A stretch of 64,000 bases of DNA from contig NZ_JAHKPH010000008.1 of NCBI RefSeq assembly GCF_018860385.1, positions 203,259 through 267,258 on the forward strand, given 5' to 3'. A program made the translations under genes and the position numbers. Shown piece after piece: positions 8,626 to 17,393 of this stretch. The notes below the pieces were generated by a model. That model was given only the letters and a program-made list of their open reading frames with translations. It did not search any database and was not told the origin of the DNA. The stretch is from Reinekea forsetii (lineage in GTDB: Bacteria > Pseudomonadota > Gammaproteobacteria > Pseudomonadales > Natronospirillaceae). Position 1 is the stretch's first letter. Every line of letters starts with the position of its first letter.

Positions 8626-9882
8626 TTATAAATACCGCTCTATCGAGAGCCCTTCCGGGTCTATGTCGGGTTGTTTGTTGTTAATAATATCACTGACAAA
8701 CTTCGCCGAACCTAAAGACATAGTCCAACCCAGCGTACCGTGGCCTGTATTGAGATACAAATTAGAATATTGTGTGCCGCCTAAAACAGGAGTGCTGTCG
8801 GGCGTCATCGGGCGCAAGCCCGTCCAAAATTCTGCTTTGCTTACATCGGTTGAGCCTGGGAACATGTCTTGAATGACAAAGTCGACACTGGCACGGCGTT
8901 TTTCAGGGCATTCTAAGTTGTAGGAAGCTATTTCGGCGGTTCCGCCAACGCGAATACGATCTTCAAAACGCGTAACCGCAACCTTGTAAGTTTCGTCCAT
9001 GATGGTCGATTGCGGAGCACGGCTTTCATCTTCTATAGGTAAAGTCAGTGAATAGCCTTTGATAGGGTAAATAGGTACTTTAATGCCAACGGTTTTTAAA
9101 ATTTGTGGCGAGTAACTGCCCAACGCACACAAAAATGCGTCGGCTTTTACGGTTCCATTGCTTGTGGAAACGCTTGTGATGCGGCCTGAACTTTCATTTA
9201 ATCGTTCAATTGAGGTATCCATCATAAAGTTTACCCCTAGTTTTTCGCATTCTTTGGCAAGCTCGGTCGTGAATTTAAAGCAATCGCCAGTTTCATCACC
9301 AGGTAATCGTAAGCCGCCAACGAATTTTTCTTTCACATTGGCTAAAGCGGGTTCGTATTCAATGCAGCCATCCATGTCGAGTGCCTGGTGATTAATGCCG
9401 AGCTCTTTCAAAACCTTAATGTCTTTTTGTAAGGCATCTATCTGCTTTTGTTTGCGAAACAGTTGCAGCGTGCCTTGTTGGCGAGCGTCATACTCAATGT
9501 TGAGTTCTTTGCGTAAATCAACAAAACAATCGCGGCTGTATTCAGCAATGCGAAGCATTCGCGCTTTGTTGATTTCGTAAGATTTCGAATTGCAGTTGGC
9601 GAGCATTTTCATCATCCAAGACAGGGTATAGCCATCGAGCTCCTTAACATTAATCATGAACGGAGCTAAATCTTGCATCATCCAACCAATTGCTTTTAGC
9701 GGTACGCCAGGACCTGCCCAAGGCATACTGTATCCAGGCGAGATCATGCCGGCATTTGCATGGCTGGTTTCTTGTGCCACGCTGCTTTGTCGATCGATCA
9801 CCGTAACCTGGTGACCAGACTTCGCTAAATACCAAGCACTGGCGACACCTAAAACACCACCGCCCAAAATAGAAATATGCAT
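8626..9882 (-). CDS. dadA: D-amino acid dehydrogenase, small subunit DadA
   Basis: FAD-dependent membrane-associated dehydrogenase converting D-alanine and other D-amino acids to 2-oxo acids plus ammonia, with electrons passing to the respiratory chain. The N-terminus carries the dinucleotide-binding motif GGGVLGVASAWYLAKSG followed by VTVIDR. A second conserved block TSHANAGMISPGYSMPWAGP lies at ~45-64, and the C-terminal GHGTLGWTMS closes the FAD site. I choose ATG 9882, preceded by GAGG, over the in-frame TTG at 9894. The mature length of 418 fits DadA (~430). First gene of the dadA-ridA-dadX unit. Confidence 0.93.
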   Translation of the reverse strand: MHISILGGGVLGVASAWYLAKSGHQVTVIDRQSSVAQETSHANAGMISPGYSMPWAGPGVPLKAIGWMMQDLAPFMINVKELDGYTLSWMMKMLANCNSKSYEINKARMLRIAEYSRDCFVDLRKELNIEYDARQQGTLQLFRKQKQIDALQKDIKVLKELGINHQALDMDGCIEYEPALANVKEKFVGGLRLPGDETGDCFKFTTELAKECEKLGVNFMMDTSIERLNESSGRITSVSTSNGTVKADAFLCALGSYSPQILKTVGIKVPIYPIKGYSLTLPIEDESRAPQSTIMDETYKVAVTRFEDRIRVGGTAEIASYNLECPEKRRASVDFVIQDMFPGSTDVSKAEFWTGLRPMTPDSTPVLGGTQYSNLYLNTGHGTLGWTMSLGSAKFVSDIINNKQPDIDPEGLSIERYL

Positions 9883-10016
9883 GAGTACCCTCAAGGATGT
9901 TGTTATGTTAGAAAACGGCTAGTCTATGTGAAAATAACAAGTTTATTACTTTGATTTTTGCTAAAATTCAGGCTTTATAACTAAAATAACAAATTAATCT
10001 AGGGAAATAATCTAAA
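9883..10016. promoter_or_regulatory. Divergent dadA / Lrp-regulator control region
   Basis: This AT-rich 134-bp region separates the divergent starts. It contains two copies of AAAATAACAA (around 9929 and 9984), which could be part of Lrp-type binding sites. Lrp-family proteins commonly control a divergent neighbour, so the regulator at 10017 probably acts here; no precise operator can be fixed by eye. Confidence 0.4.
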
Positions 10017-10505
10017 ATGTCGGCAACAAAGAAAAAAGAGCTCGATAAGCTCGATATCAGCATCCTTCGAGTGTTACAACGAGATGCAAGGGTAAGTTAT
10101 GTTGATTTAGCCGAGGCCGTAGGCTTGAGTTCTACACCCTGTATTGAACGGGTTAAAAGGCTCGAAAAAGAGGGCTATATAGAAGGCTATTACACCAAGT
10201 TGAATGCAAAAAAGCTGGGCTTTGGCATGTTGGTGTTTGTTGAAATATCTTTGTCGTATCAATCACCCGATGCGTTTCAAAGCTTTAATAAAGCGGTTAA
10301 GCAGTTACCTTATATTATGGAGTGTCACCTCGTTTCAGGTGATGCCGATTACTTGTTAAAAGCACGTATTGAAGATATGTCGGAATATAGAGCATTACTT
10401 GGCGATATGTTATTAACCTTGCCAGGCGTTAAGCACTCTAAAAGTTATATTGTGATGGAGGAAGTTACTGAATCTTCAGCCTTGCCAGTGGAAACCCCAC
10501 GGTAA
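10017..10505 (+). CDS. dadR: Lrp/AsnC-family regulator of the dad genes
   Basis: Leucine-responsive regulatory protein family, 162 residues. The N-terminal helix-turn-helix spans residues ~10-60 (DKLDISILRVLQRDARVSYV, then VGLSSTPCIERVKRLEKEG). The RAM/ACT-like ligand-binding domain spans ~70-150, with LVSGDADYLLK. It is divergent from dadA, the same arrangement in which Pseudomonas DadR activates dadAX in response to alanine. The gene symbol rests on that context. Confidence 0.85.
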   Translation: MSATKKKELDKLDISILRVLQRDARVSYVDLAEAVGLSSTPCIERVKRLEKEGYIEGYYTKLNAKKLGFGMLVFVEISLSYQSPDAFQSFNKAVKQLPYIMECHLVSGDADYLLKARIEDMSEYRALLGDMLLTLPGVKHSKSYIVMEEVTESSALPVETPR

Positions 10506-10578
10506 CTGGCGGCTCTTTTAAAGACAAAGCGACGCTCTCAACGTACAATTAACATTATCTTTAACATTGCCAGTGGTT

Positions 10579-11280
10579 ATGAATCAAACACAAATCAGCT
10601 TAGAAAATGTCACCCTTACACGAGGCGGGCAAACGATTCTCAAAAATATGTCGCTTGCCATTACAGAACAAAGAGTGGGCATTATCGGCTATAACGGTTC
10701 TGGTAAGAGCACATTATTGCGTTTGCTGTGCGGTCTACTCGCGCCAGATTCCGGCACTATACGAGTTCACAATCAAACCGTTCATGAACACCAAAAAGAT
10801 TTATTCAAAACAGCGGGGCTGATTTTTCAAAACCCGGACCATCAACTGATATTTCCAACGGTCATAGAAGAGCTTTGTTTTGGGCTCAGAAATATTGGGT
10901 ACGCAAAAGCAGAAGCGATATCTAAAGCAGAACAACTGCTTTTGCAATATGAGCGTTCACACTGGCGTGATTTCCCTGTGGCATCGTTGTCGGAAGGTCA
11001 AAAACAATTACTTTGTATCTTATCCATTTTGCTCATGGAGCCTTCAGTACTTTTATTTGACGAGCCATACTCGGCTTTAGATTACCCAACTCGTTTACAG
11101 CTCGCTCAGGTGATCCAAGCATTGCCACAACAAGCTATTATGGTCAGTCATGAACCAAACAGCTTTGCCGACTTTGATCGTATAATTTGGATTGATCATG
11201 GCCAAGTACGAATGGATGGCTCGCCCGAAACCATTCTGCCTGCATATGAGCGTGCCGCTCAGGATCGCAACACACTATGA
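10579..11280 (+). CDS. bioM: Biotin ECF transporter ATPase BioM
   Basis: Energy-coupling-factor A component (CbiO/EcfA family). Motifs in order: Walker A GYNGSGKST near 39, Q-loop FQNPDHQL near 82 with the ECF-typical NPDHQ, signature LSEGQKQ near 137, Walker B LLFDEPYSALD near 158, and H-loop VSHE. ATG 10579 is preferred to the TTG at 10567 because the family core begins at once, though no strong ribosome site precedes either. It overlaps the next gene by 4 bp. It works with the T component and BioY to import biotin. No BirA- or BioR-type operator is visible upstream. Confidence 0.88.
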   Translation: MNQTQISLENVTLTRGGQTILKNMSLAITEQRVGIIGYNGSGKSTLLRLLCGLLAPDSGTIRVHNQTVHEHQKDLFKTAGLIFQNPDHQLIFPTVIEELCFGLRNIGYAKAEAISKAEQLLLQYERSHWRDFPVASLSEGQKQLLCILSILLMEPSVLLFDEPYSALDYPTRLQLAQVIQALPQQAIMVSHEPNSFADFDRIIWIDHGQVRMDGSPETILPAYERAAQDRNTL

Positions 11281-11882
11281 TCAGCCTATACCTTCACGAA
11301 CGCACTTGGCTGCACCGATTAAAAGCCAGCCATAAACTGGCCACACTTGCCTTGCTCACGATTGTGCTGGTTCCGATTAGTCAGCTGGTCATATGGGTCG
11401 CCGCAATATTGGCCGTACTGATACTTTATTTATCACTAGGCCGCAGTGCTTTGCGTCAGCTCAAAGCATATCGACCCATGTTGTGGATGTTTATGCTGAT
11501 ATTTGCCATGCAATGGTGGGTGGCCAGCTGGGAGTTAGGCTTATTGGTGGTGCTAAGAATGAGTACGCTGATCCTTCTTGCCAATGCCGTCACATTAACG
11601 TCGACACTAGATGACATAACCGATGTGTTTCTATGGCTAATGACGCCTTTAAGCAAATTAGGCATAGCAACCGAGAAAATCGCCTTTGCGATGTCGTTAT
11701 GCATTCGGTTTATCCCAGTGTTAGTTAACCTACTCAATGCGTTGCTCGAAGCTTGGCGTTTACGTGGCGGAGGCAAGCACTATTGGCGCATCATAGCTCC
11801 GATGGTGATACAATCGCTGGTTTATTCTCAACACGTTGCCGATGCCGTAAACGCACGCGGTGGCATACCTAAAACTAAATAA
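11277..11882 (+). CDS. bioN: Biotin ECF transporter transmembrane component BioN
   Basis: EcfT-family membrane coupling protein, 201 residues with about five helices. The two coupling-helix signatures of the family (Ala-x-x-Arg-Gly type) are visible as EAWRLRGGG near residue 162 and AVNARGG near 194, which dock onto the ATPases. Its start overlaps the end of bioM (ATGA). The length fits dedicated BioN proteins rather than the longer shared EcfT (~260). Confidence 0.88.
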   Translation: MISLYLHERTWLHRLKASHKLATLALLTIVLVPISQLVIWVAAILAVLILYLSLGRSALRQLKAYRPMLWMFMLIFAMQWWVASWELGLLVVLRMSTLILLANAVTLTSTLDDITDVFLWLMTPLSKLGIATEKIAFAMSLCIRFIPVLVNLLNALLEAWRLRGGGKHYWRIIAPMVIQSLVYSQHVADAVNARGGIPKTK

Positions 11883-11895
11883 TATTGGTCTAAAT

Positions 11896-12465
11896 ATGAG
11901 TACAAAAGCTTTTCAGTTTAAAACAATAGACATTGTCCAAATAGCATTGTTTGCGGCAATTATGGCTGCCTTAGGTTTGATTCCTAAAATTGATATCACG
12001 GCTAACTTACCCATTACAGCACAATCTATGGGCGTCATGCTTGCGGGTATTATCATCGGTAAGCGCAATGGCTTCTTCGCGATTGTTGTCTTCACATTGC
12101 TCGTGCTTGCAGGCTTACCGTTATTGGCGGGCGGTAGAGGCGGCTTAGGGATGCTAGGTACAGGCACCGCTGGTTTTATAATCGGTTACTCAATTGCAGC
12201 GTTTTCAACAGGATTGATCTTTGAAAAGCTCTCTCAGCTTTCGCTGCCCGTAGCGGCATTTATTGCATCAGCGGTCGGTGGCATTGTAGTACTTTATGCG
12301 ATCGGCGTGCCTGGATTAGCGCTAAACACCAGTTTAACCCTGCCAAAAGCTGCAACATTGATGCTGCCTTTTATTCCTGGCGATATCATTAAAGCCGTTT
12401 TGACTACCGTTATAGCCGTGTCTATTGCGCGAGGCTTGCCTGAGCATTTTGCACGTAATCACTAA
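11896..12465 (+). CDS. bioY: Biotin ECF transporter substrate-binding component BioY
   Basis: S component that captures biotin in the membrane, about 189 residues with six helices. Family hallmarks include LPITAQSMGVMLAGIIIG near residues 37-54 and the glycine-rich GLPLLAGGRGGLG near 74-86. ATG 11896 is chosen; an in-frame GTG at 11860 would overlap bioN by 23 bases. The bioM-bioN-bioY order forms one transcript ending at a terminator 18 bases downstream. Confidence 0.9.
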   Translation: MSTKAFQFKTIDIVQIALFAAIMAALGLIPKIDITANLPITAQSMGVMLAGIIIGKRNGFFAIVVFTLLVLAGLPLLAGGRGGLGMLGTGTAGFIIGYSIAAFSTGLIFEKLSQLSLPVAAFIASAVGGIVVLYAIGVPGLALNTSLTLPKAATLMLPFIPGDIIKAVLTTVIAVSIARGLPEHFARNH

Positions 12466-12482
12466 TTGATAACCTGTTTTTT

Positions 12483-12523
12483 AAAATGCAGCCATCGGTA
12501 AAAGTGTTGGCTGCATTTTGCGT
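12483..12523 (+). terminator. Terminator of bioMNY
   Basis: An 11-bp stem AAAATGCAGCC / GGCTGCATTTT (12483-12493 and 12509-12519) with the T run forming the end of the second arm. Confidence 0.8.
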
Positions 12524-12628
12524 TTGAATAATAGCGAATAATCCTTTCTTTCTATGCCTCTCTACATGGCTATCAAAGCAACGCCTCTGTTTATTTCACT
12601 GCAGTACTTAGCTAAATATCACGGTCTG

Positions 12629-12646
12629 AATGTTCAATCGAACATT
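12629..12646. promoter_or_regulatory. GlpR-like operator 1
   Basis: Palindrome AATGTTC-AATC-GAACATT. Its half site ATGTTC is the same as in E. coli GlpR operators, although the centre is shorter than in GlpR sites. A GlpR/DeoR-family regulator is encoded at the end of the operon. Confidence 0.6.
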
Positions 12647-12789
12647 TCTGTTAGATTTCCAGCCCCTTTTTAACCATTGATGGGCTCAATTTGGTTGAAT
12701 GTTGATCGTTTTTTGAGGTGTTGTGATTAAAAATCAGCAAATATCCCTAAAAACCACTGTTTTTTGATATTCACTTGGTGATAGGATGT

Positions 12790-12805
12790 ATGTTCGATAG
12801 AACAT
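12790..12805. promoter_or_regulatory. GlpR-like operator 2
   Basis: Palindrome ATGTTC-GATA-GAACAT, 160 bp from the first copy and with identical arms. It overlaps the likely -10 region, a position suited to repression. The spacing of about 15 helical turns would allow looping between two bound dimers. Confidence 0.65.
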
Positions 12806-12900
12806 CGAATACAAAAAAAACAACAATCTACGCTGTTCATTAGCTTTATGCCCTTGCTTGCTCTGCGGCTTCGCTTGTCAGCGTTTTAAGGAGAGAAATA

Positions 12901-13899
12901 ATGCAAAAACTTTCGTTTTCGATTCCTACTGTGCGTATAAATCTAGCTAAACCCGCTATTTTAATGGCGGCGATGTTAGGTTTTGGCGGTACAGCTTTAG
13001 CCGATTGTGAGCGCGGTGATTTGGATAAAATGTACTGCGATGCGAATGGTGACCTAGTCGCCGATCTACCAACGTCTTCTTCTGAGTGGCAAAACCCAAA
13101 GACGTTGATCTTCGCTTATACGCCTGTTGAAGACCCAGCTATTTACGCAGACATTTGGCAGCCGTTCATTGATCACTTAGAAGAAGTAACCGATAAAAAA
13201 GTTCGATTCTTTGCTGTTCAATCTAATGCCGCACAAGTTGAAGCGATGCGCAGTGGTCGTCTACACATTGCAGGTTTCTCAACCGGACCAACACCTTTTG
13301 CTGTGAACTTAGCTGGTGCAGTGCCATTTGCATTGATGGGCGGTTCTGAAGGCCAGTTTGGTTATACCTTGCAAGTCTTCACACACAAAGACAGCGATAT
13401 TTATAAAGTTACCGATCTCAAAGGTAAGCGTATTGCACATACTTCACCTACGTCTAACTCGGGTAACTTAGCGCCTAAAGCGTTGTTCCCTGAAATGGGT
13501 GTTACACCGGGTGAAGATTATGAAATTGTATACTCAGGTAGCCACGATCAATCTATGTTAGGTGTTGTCGCTAAAGATTACGATGCCGCTCCGGTTGCTT
13601 CGGAAGTTGTAGAGCGTATGGCTGCACGTGGTTTATACAATGAAGAAGATGTTCGTTTGGTTTGGGAATCGGATCGTTTCCCTACAACGTCGTACAACTA
13701 TGCACATAACCTACACCCAGATTTAGTTGAAAAAATCCGTGAAGCTTTTTATACCTTTGAATTTAAAGGTACGGCTTTAGGAGAAGAGTTTGCCGGTGTT
13801 GAAACATTTATCCCAATTACTTACAAAGAAAACTGGAAAGTTATTCGCACTATTCAGCGTTCAAACGGTGTGACTTACACTCAAGAGAACCTTAAGTAA
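12901..13899 (+). CDS. phnD: PhnD-type periplasmic binding protein of a phosphonate/phosphite-class ABC importer
   Basis: Phosphate/phosphite/phosphonate-binding protein family, 332 residues. A signal peptide covers residues ~1-37 (hydrophobic LAKPAILMAAMLGFGG, cleavage near ALA-DCE). The mature start has a short acidic segment with two cysteines (DCERGDLDKMYCD) that the classical E. coli PhnD lacks and that may form a disulfide. The core has FAYTPVEDPAIY, MRSGRLHIAGFSTGPTPFAV and TSPTSNSGNLAPKA, the last matching the anion-contacting TS-type loop of the family. No phosphonate-degrading gene is nearby, so the ligand is unknown. Confidence 0.85.
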   Translation: MQKLSFSIPTVRINLAKPAILMAAMLGFGGTALADCERGDLDKMYCDANGDLVADLPTSSSEWQNPKTLIFAYTPVEDPAIYADIWQPFIDHLEEVTDKKVRFFAVQSNAAQVEAMRSGRLHIAGFSTGPTPFAVNLAGAVPFALMGGSEGQFGYTLQVFTHKDSDIYKVTDLKGKRIAHTSPTSNSGNLAPKALFPEMGVTPGEDYEIVYSGSHDQSMLGVVAKDYDAAPVASEVVERMAARGLYNEEDVRLVWESDRFPTTSYNYAHNLHPDLVEKIREAFYTFEFKGTALGEEFAGVETFIPITYKENWKVIRTIQRSNGVTYTQENLK

Positions 13900-13920
13900 T
13901 TTTTCTAAGTTTACGCGTTA

Positions 13921-13950
13921 AAACTGGCCCAGACACTGGGCTGGTTTTTT
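13921..13950 (+). terminator. Intra-operon terminator/attenuator after phnD
   Basis: A stem AAACTGGCCCAG / CTGGGCTGGTTT (two G-U pairs, 3-nt loop) is followed by TTTT. As after yejA, it separates the binding-protein gene from the ATPase gene. Confidence 0.7.
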
Positions 13951-13981
13951 GTGTAAGAAGTCGTTAGATGGAGTGTCAGTC

Positions 13982-14779
13982 ATGTTAGAAATTTCAAATT
14001 TAGTAAAAAGTTATGGCAGTAATGAGCCAGTATTAAAAAACCTCGATTTAACGGTAGATGGCAGCAGTGTTGTTTCTATCGTCGGTGCATCGGGTGCTGG
14101 TAAAAGTACGATGCTGCGCTGCATTAACCGCTTGGTAGAACCTACCTCTGGCTCTATCAAATTAAATGGCTTAGAGCTTGTTAACCTACGAGGTGCCGAG
14201 TTACGACACGCACGCCGTAAAATTGGCATGGTGTTTCAAGGCTTTAACCTAATAGACCGCTTAACCGTAATGGAAAACGTGCTATCAGGCCGATTAGGCT
14301 ACGTATCATTGTTTCAGGCTGTGACTCGTCGTTTTCCTCAATCCGATATTGATCGCGCGTTTCAGTTAATGGAACGGGTAGGCATTGCGCATTACGCTAA
14401 CAAGAGAGCCGATGAACTCTCTGGTGGTGAACGTCAACGCGTTGCTGTCGTACGAGCATTAATGCAAGAGCCAGAAATTTTATTGGCCGATGAACCGACC
14501 GCTTCTTTAGACCCAAAAACTTCTCAACAAATTATGACGCTGCTGCAAAGTTTGGCACAAGAGATGTCATTGCCGGTGCTTATTAATATTCATAATGTGA
14601 CTCAAGCACGAATGTATACCGACCGAATTGTTGGGATGCGCCATGGCAATATGATTTTTGATGGCGGTCCTAAAGATTTTAATCAAGATGCACTGGATGC
14701 CGTGTATGGCGGAATTGAATCACCTGATGAAGAAGGTGTAGACAATGAAGACGCTGCAGTAACAGGAGCGGCGGTATGA
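13982..14779 (+). CDS. phnC: PhnC-type ABC transporter ATPase
   Basis: ATPase of the importer, 265 residues from ATG 13982, which follows GGAG. The in-frame start at 13949 lies inside the terminator and is rejected. Walker A is GASGAGKST near 33, Q-loop VFQGFNLIDRLTVMENV with the PhnC-typical 'GFNL' near 82, signature LSGGERQR near 147, Walker B ILLADEPTASLD near 167, and H-loop NIHNV. The C-terminal ~25 residues are acidic and unusual (DEEGVDNEDAAV). It overlaps the first permease by 4 bp. Confidence 0.9.
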   Translation: MLEISNLVKSYGSNEPVLKNLDLTVDGSSVVSIVGASGAGKSTMLRCINRLVEPTSGSIKLNGLELVNLRGAELRHARRKIGMVFQGFNLIDRLTVMENVLSGRLGYVSLFQAVTRRFPQSDIDRAFQLMERVGIAHYANKRADELSGGERQRVAVVRALMQEPEILLADEPTASLDPKTSQQIMTLLQSLAQEMSLPVLINIHNVTQARMYTDRIVGMRHGNMIFDGGPKDFNQDALDAVYGGIESPDEEGVDNEDAAVTGAAV

Positions 14780-15585
14780 CAGAACCCGTGAACTATGCGC
14801 CAGGCCGCGCATGGAAAAAGCCGCATTTTATTCCCAACCCGATTCTGCGATACGGATTGTTGTTAGGGGTGTTTATTTATTTGTTCTGGGCTTTTGCTAC
14901 GTTGCCATTTGATTGGGCGCGTATTGCTGAGGGTATTCCTCGAGCCGGTCAAATTTTTGGTGGTGCTTTTCCCCCTAGCTTCCAACGTTCCAGTTTATTG
15001 ATTACGGGTTTTGTTGAAAGTTTTCAAATTGCATTTCTGGCTACCTTGCTGGGGCTATTTTTATCCGTTCCTATTGCGGTCATGGCGGCCAAAAATATTG
15101 CGCCAAAGCCCGTTTATTATTTAGGGCGAGCGATAATCATTTTATCGCGTAGTTTCCACCCTGTTATTGTGGCTATTTTGTTTGTTGCGGCCGTAGGGTT
15201 TGGTCCATTTGCCGGTGTATTAACCCTAACGCTTTATTCGATTGGCTTTGTGGCTAAATTATTAGCCGAAGAAATCGAGGAAATTGATTGGGGCCAAGTA
15301 GAAGCCATGCGCTCTGTTGGCGCAGGATATTTTAAGACCTTGTGGTTTGGTGTATTCCCGCAAATATTACCACGCCAAATTGGCCTATCTATGTATCAAC
15401 TTGACAGTAACTTACGCGCTTCTGCCGTAGTAGGGATTGTCGGTGCCGGCGGAATTGGCGGTACATTAATGAATGCTTTTGGTCGATACGACTATGATTT
15501 TGCCTTTGCAATATTACTGTTGATAATTGGATTAATTCTCATCAGTGAAGGTGTCAGTGGTTGGGTGAGGAAAAAAATATGGTAA
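14776..15585 (+). CDS. phnE: PhnE-type ABC permease 1
   Basis: Inner-membrane permease of the PhnE family, 269 residues, about six helices. The family coupling loop is visible as GQVEAMRSVGAGYFKTLWFG near residues 175-194, followed by LRASAVVGIVGAGGIGG, a glycine-rich segment conserved in PhnE/MetI-like permeases. Its start is coupled to phnC. Two different permeases in tandem suggest a heterodimeric channel. Confidence 0.9.
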   Translation: MTEPVNYAPGRAWKKPHFIPNPILRYGLLLGVFIYLFWAFATLPFDWARIAEGIPRAGQIFGGAFPPSFQRSSLLITGFVESFQIAFLATLLGLFLSVPIAVMAAKNIAPKPVYYLGRAIIILSRSFHPVIVAILFVAAVGFGPFAGVLTLTLYSIGFVAKLLAEEIEEIDWGQVEAMRSVGAGYFKTLWFGVFPQILPRQIGLSMYQLDSNLRASAVVGIVGAGGIGGTLMNAFGRYDYDFAFAILLLIIGLILISEGVSGWVRKKIW

Positions 15586-16388
15586 ATCAACAATCCACCG
15601 CGGTTGAGCGCGTTTGGTCACGATACAACCCTAAACAACAACTCATTCGTTATTGTGTCATGTTTGCCACCTTACTGGCTGTCATTTGGGCAATCAGCGA
15701 TATTGATATTTTTTGGCCTTGGGTTTGGGATGCGCCTAACCAGATTCAAAGTTTGGCCGTGCGCATGTGGCCACCTAATATGAGCAGTGGGGAAGCCATT
15801 TTTTATGCCATGGTTGAAACCGTACACATCGCAACACTTTCGACAATGTTAACGGTATTTATCGCATTGCCAGTTTCTTATATTGCGGCACAGAATACTA
15901 CCCCTAATAAAGCCACCTTGTGGATAGGGCGGTTCATTTTAGTATCGAGCCGTTCAGTTAATACCATAATTTGGGCGCTTTTGTTTGTGGCGATTTTTGG
16001 CCCAGGAGTATTGGCGGGTATTTTGGCCGTTATGTTCCGCTCGATAGGCTTTATTGGCAAATTGATGGGCGAAGCGATTGAAGAAATTGATAAGAAACCG
16101 GTTGAAGCCATGCAAGCAACGGGCGCGTCTAAGTTAAAAGTAGTCGCTTATGCGATCGTACCGCAAGTCATGCCTGCTTTTTTCGCCATCATCATTTTGC
16201 GCTGGGATATTAATATTCGAGAATCAACCGTGTTAGGTTTGGTCGGTGCTGGTGGTATTGGTGTTCTGCTGCAAGGGTCGATTGATACCTTTGCTTGGCA
16301 GACGGTTGCCACAATATTACTTGGGATTATTTTCTTAGTTATTGTGGGCGAAGCGATAACGAGCAGCCTTCGTAAAAAGGTTATTTAA
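15579..16388 (+). CDS. phnE: PhnE-type ABC permease 2
   Basis: Second permease, about 269 residues from ATG 15579, which is preceded by TGAGG; it overlaps permease 1 by 7 bp. The in-frame ATG at 15561 is 18 bases earlier and lacks a ribosome site. It shows the coupling loop KPVEAMQATGASKLKVVAYA near 170-189 and IRESTVLGLVGAGGIGVLLQ. It is clearly paralogous to permease 1 but diverged, so the duplication is old. Confidence 0.9.
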   Translation: MVNQQSTAVERVWSRYNPKQQLIRYCVMFATLLAVIWAISDIDIFWPWVWDAPNQIQSLAVRMWPPNMSSGEAIFYAMVETVHIATLSTMLTVFIALPVSYIAAQNTTPNKATLWIGRFILVSSRSVNTIIWALLFVAIFGPGVLAGILAVMFRSIGFIGKLMGEAIEEIDKKPVEAMQATGASKLKVVAYAIVPQVMPAFFAIIILRWDINIRESTVLGLVGAGGIGVLLQGSIDTFAWQTVATILLGIIFLVIVGEAITSSLRKKVI

Positions 16389-16394
16389 GGTTTG

Positions 16395-16436
16395 AACGTG
16401 GTTTGGGGGCGTTGACTCACAAACCACGTTTTTTTA
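16395..16436 (+). terminator. Terminator of phnDCE operon
   Basis: An 11-bp perfect stem AACGTGGTTTG / CAAACCACGTT (loop of 14 nt) is followed by a T run. It separates the transporter from the regulator gene. Confidence 0.85.
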
Positions 16437-16524
16437 TTTCAATGAGCCTGACTTGTGGTTTAATAGCGGCTTGGAAATTATGCGTATTATGTTAGGAAGT
16501 CCACTTACCGATGTGTAACCGGTT

Positions 16525-17292
16525 ATGAGCGCACAAAAGCGACAGAGTATTATTTTAGATTGGGTTCGTGAAGAGCATCATGTTGATGTCGACGCTATTT
16601 CCAATCGATTTGGGGTAACGCCTCAAACCATTCGTCGTGACATCAATCACTTGTGCGAACAAGGTTTGTTGCGCAGGCGATATGGTGGTGTTTCTTTACC
16701 ATCGGCTGCTCTTAATTCGGCTGCAAATGCTTCTTCAGTTAATTTAGATCTTACTCATCAAAAAATAGCCAGTGAAATTGCTAAGCAAATACCTAATGGT
16801 GCCTCGGTGAGTTTAGGCGGTGGCGCTGGTTTAGTTCAGGTCGCTACGGCGTTGCTAAACCATACATCGTTGAAAGTTTTAACGAACAGTTTGTCGGTGG
16901 CCTCGGCTTTAGCCAGTAACTCAGAAATAGAAGTGATCGTTTCAGGTGGCCAATTTAGACATGCCAACAATGATGTTGTAGGACCGGAAGTCACGAACTT
17001 TTTTAGTTCGTTTTTTTCAGATTTTGGGGTGATCAGTTGTGGCAGTATAGATGCGCAACATGGCCTAATGGATTTTGATATTCGCGAGGCCGAAGCAAAT
17101 AGGGCGATCATCAGTAACACCCGCACTAAAATCTTATTAGCTGATCAAGAAAAATGGCACGCTAAGGCTATGTGTAAAGTTGCCACCTTCAAATATGTTG
17201 ATCTTTTCTTCACAGATCAAATGACACAGGAAGAGGTTGATAGCCTTCCAGATTGTGTGAAATCCTTTCAAGTAAACCCCATCCGGCTTTAA
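16525..17292 (+). CDS. DeoR/GlpR-family transcriptional repressor
   Basis: DeoR-family regulator, 255 residues. The N-terminal winged helix-turn-helix spans ~1-57, with the recognition motif VTPQTIRRDINHLCEQGLLR as in GlpR. The C-terminal sugar-phosphate-sensing domain spans ~75-235 with VLTNSLSVASALASNSEIEVIV and FDIREAEANRAII. Overall the match is closest to glycerol-3-phosphate repressor GlpR. It is encoded immediately downstream of phnDCE, and two palindromes with GlpR-type half sites precede phnD, so autonomous control of the transporter by a phosphorylated metabolite is likely. No glp gene is adjacent; glpK lies 27 kb away. Confidence 0.85.
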   Translation: MSAQKRQSIILDWVREEHHVDVDAISNRFGVTPQTIRRDINHLCEQGLLRRRYGGVSLPSAALNSAANASSVNLDLTHQKIASEIAKQIPNGASVSLGGGAGLVQVATALLNHTSLKVLTNSLSVASALASNSEIEVIVSGGQFRHANNDVVGPEVTNFFSSFFSDFGVISCGSIDAQHGLMDFDIREAEANRAIISNTRTKILLADQEKWHAKAMCKVATFKYVDLFFTDQMTQEEVDSLPDCVKSFQVNPIRL

Positions 17293-17393
17293 TTCTAATC
17301 ATTTTTGTAATCATTCCTGTGATTTACTGAAAATAGTCTATAGTAAAGTAATGTAATCGCTATTTATCTTAGTTATTCATTTTGGTGATCTAA

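Larger units (their letters stand above)
12524..12900 (+). promoter_or_regulatory. Control region of the phnDCE operon
   Basis: This stretch between bioY and phnD carries no gene. It holds two palindromes (listed separately). A possible promoter has -35 TTGGTG at 12775-12780 and a weak -10 TAGAAC at 12798-12803, separated by 17 bp; the second palindrome covers this -10. A good ribosome site TAAGGAGAG precedes the phnD start. Confidence 0.5.

Noticed and set aside
10506..10578. Biotin-repressor (BirA or BioR) operator before bioM
   Set aside because: Neither the TTGTAAACC-type BirA half sites nor a TTATCTATAA-type BioR site could be found.
11456..11776. 106-codon minus-strand frame inside bioN
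   Set aside because: It overlaps a clear EcfT-family gene and has no start signals; a shadow.
12466..12900. Possible riboswitch before phnD
   Set aside because: The repeats there are short DNA palindromes suited to a dimeric repressor; no extended RNA fold was visible.
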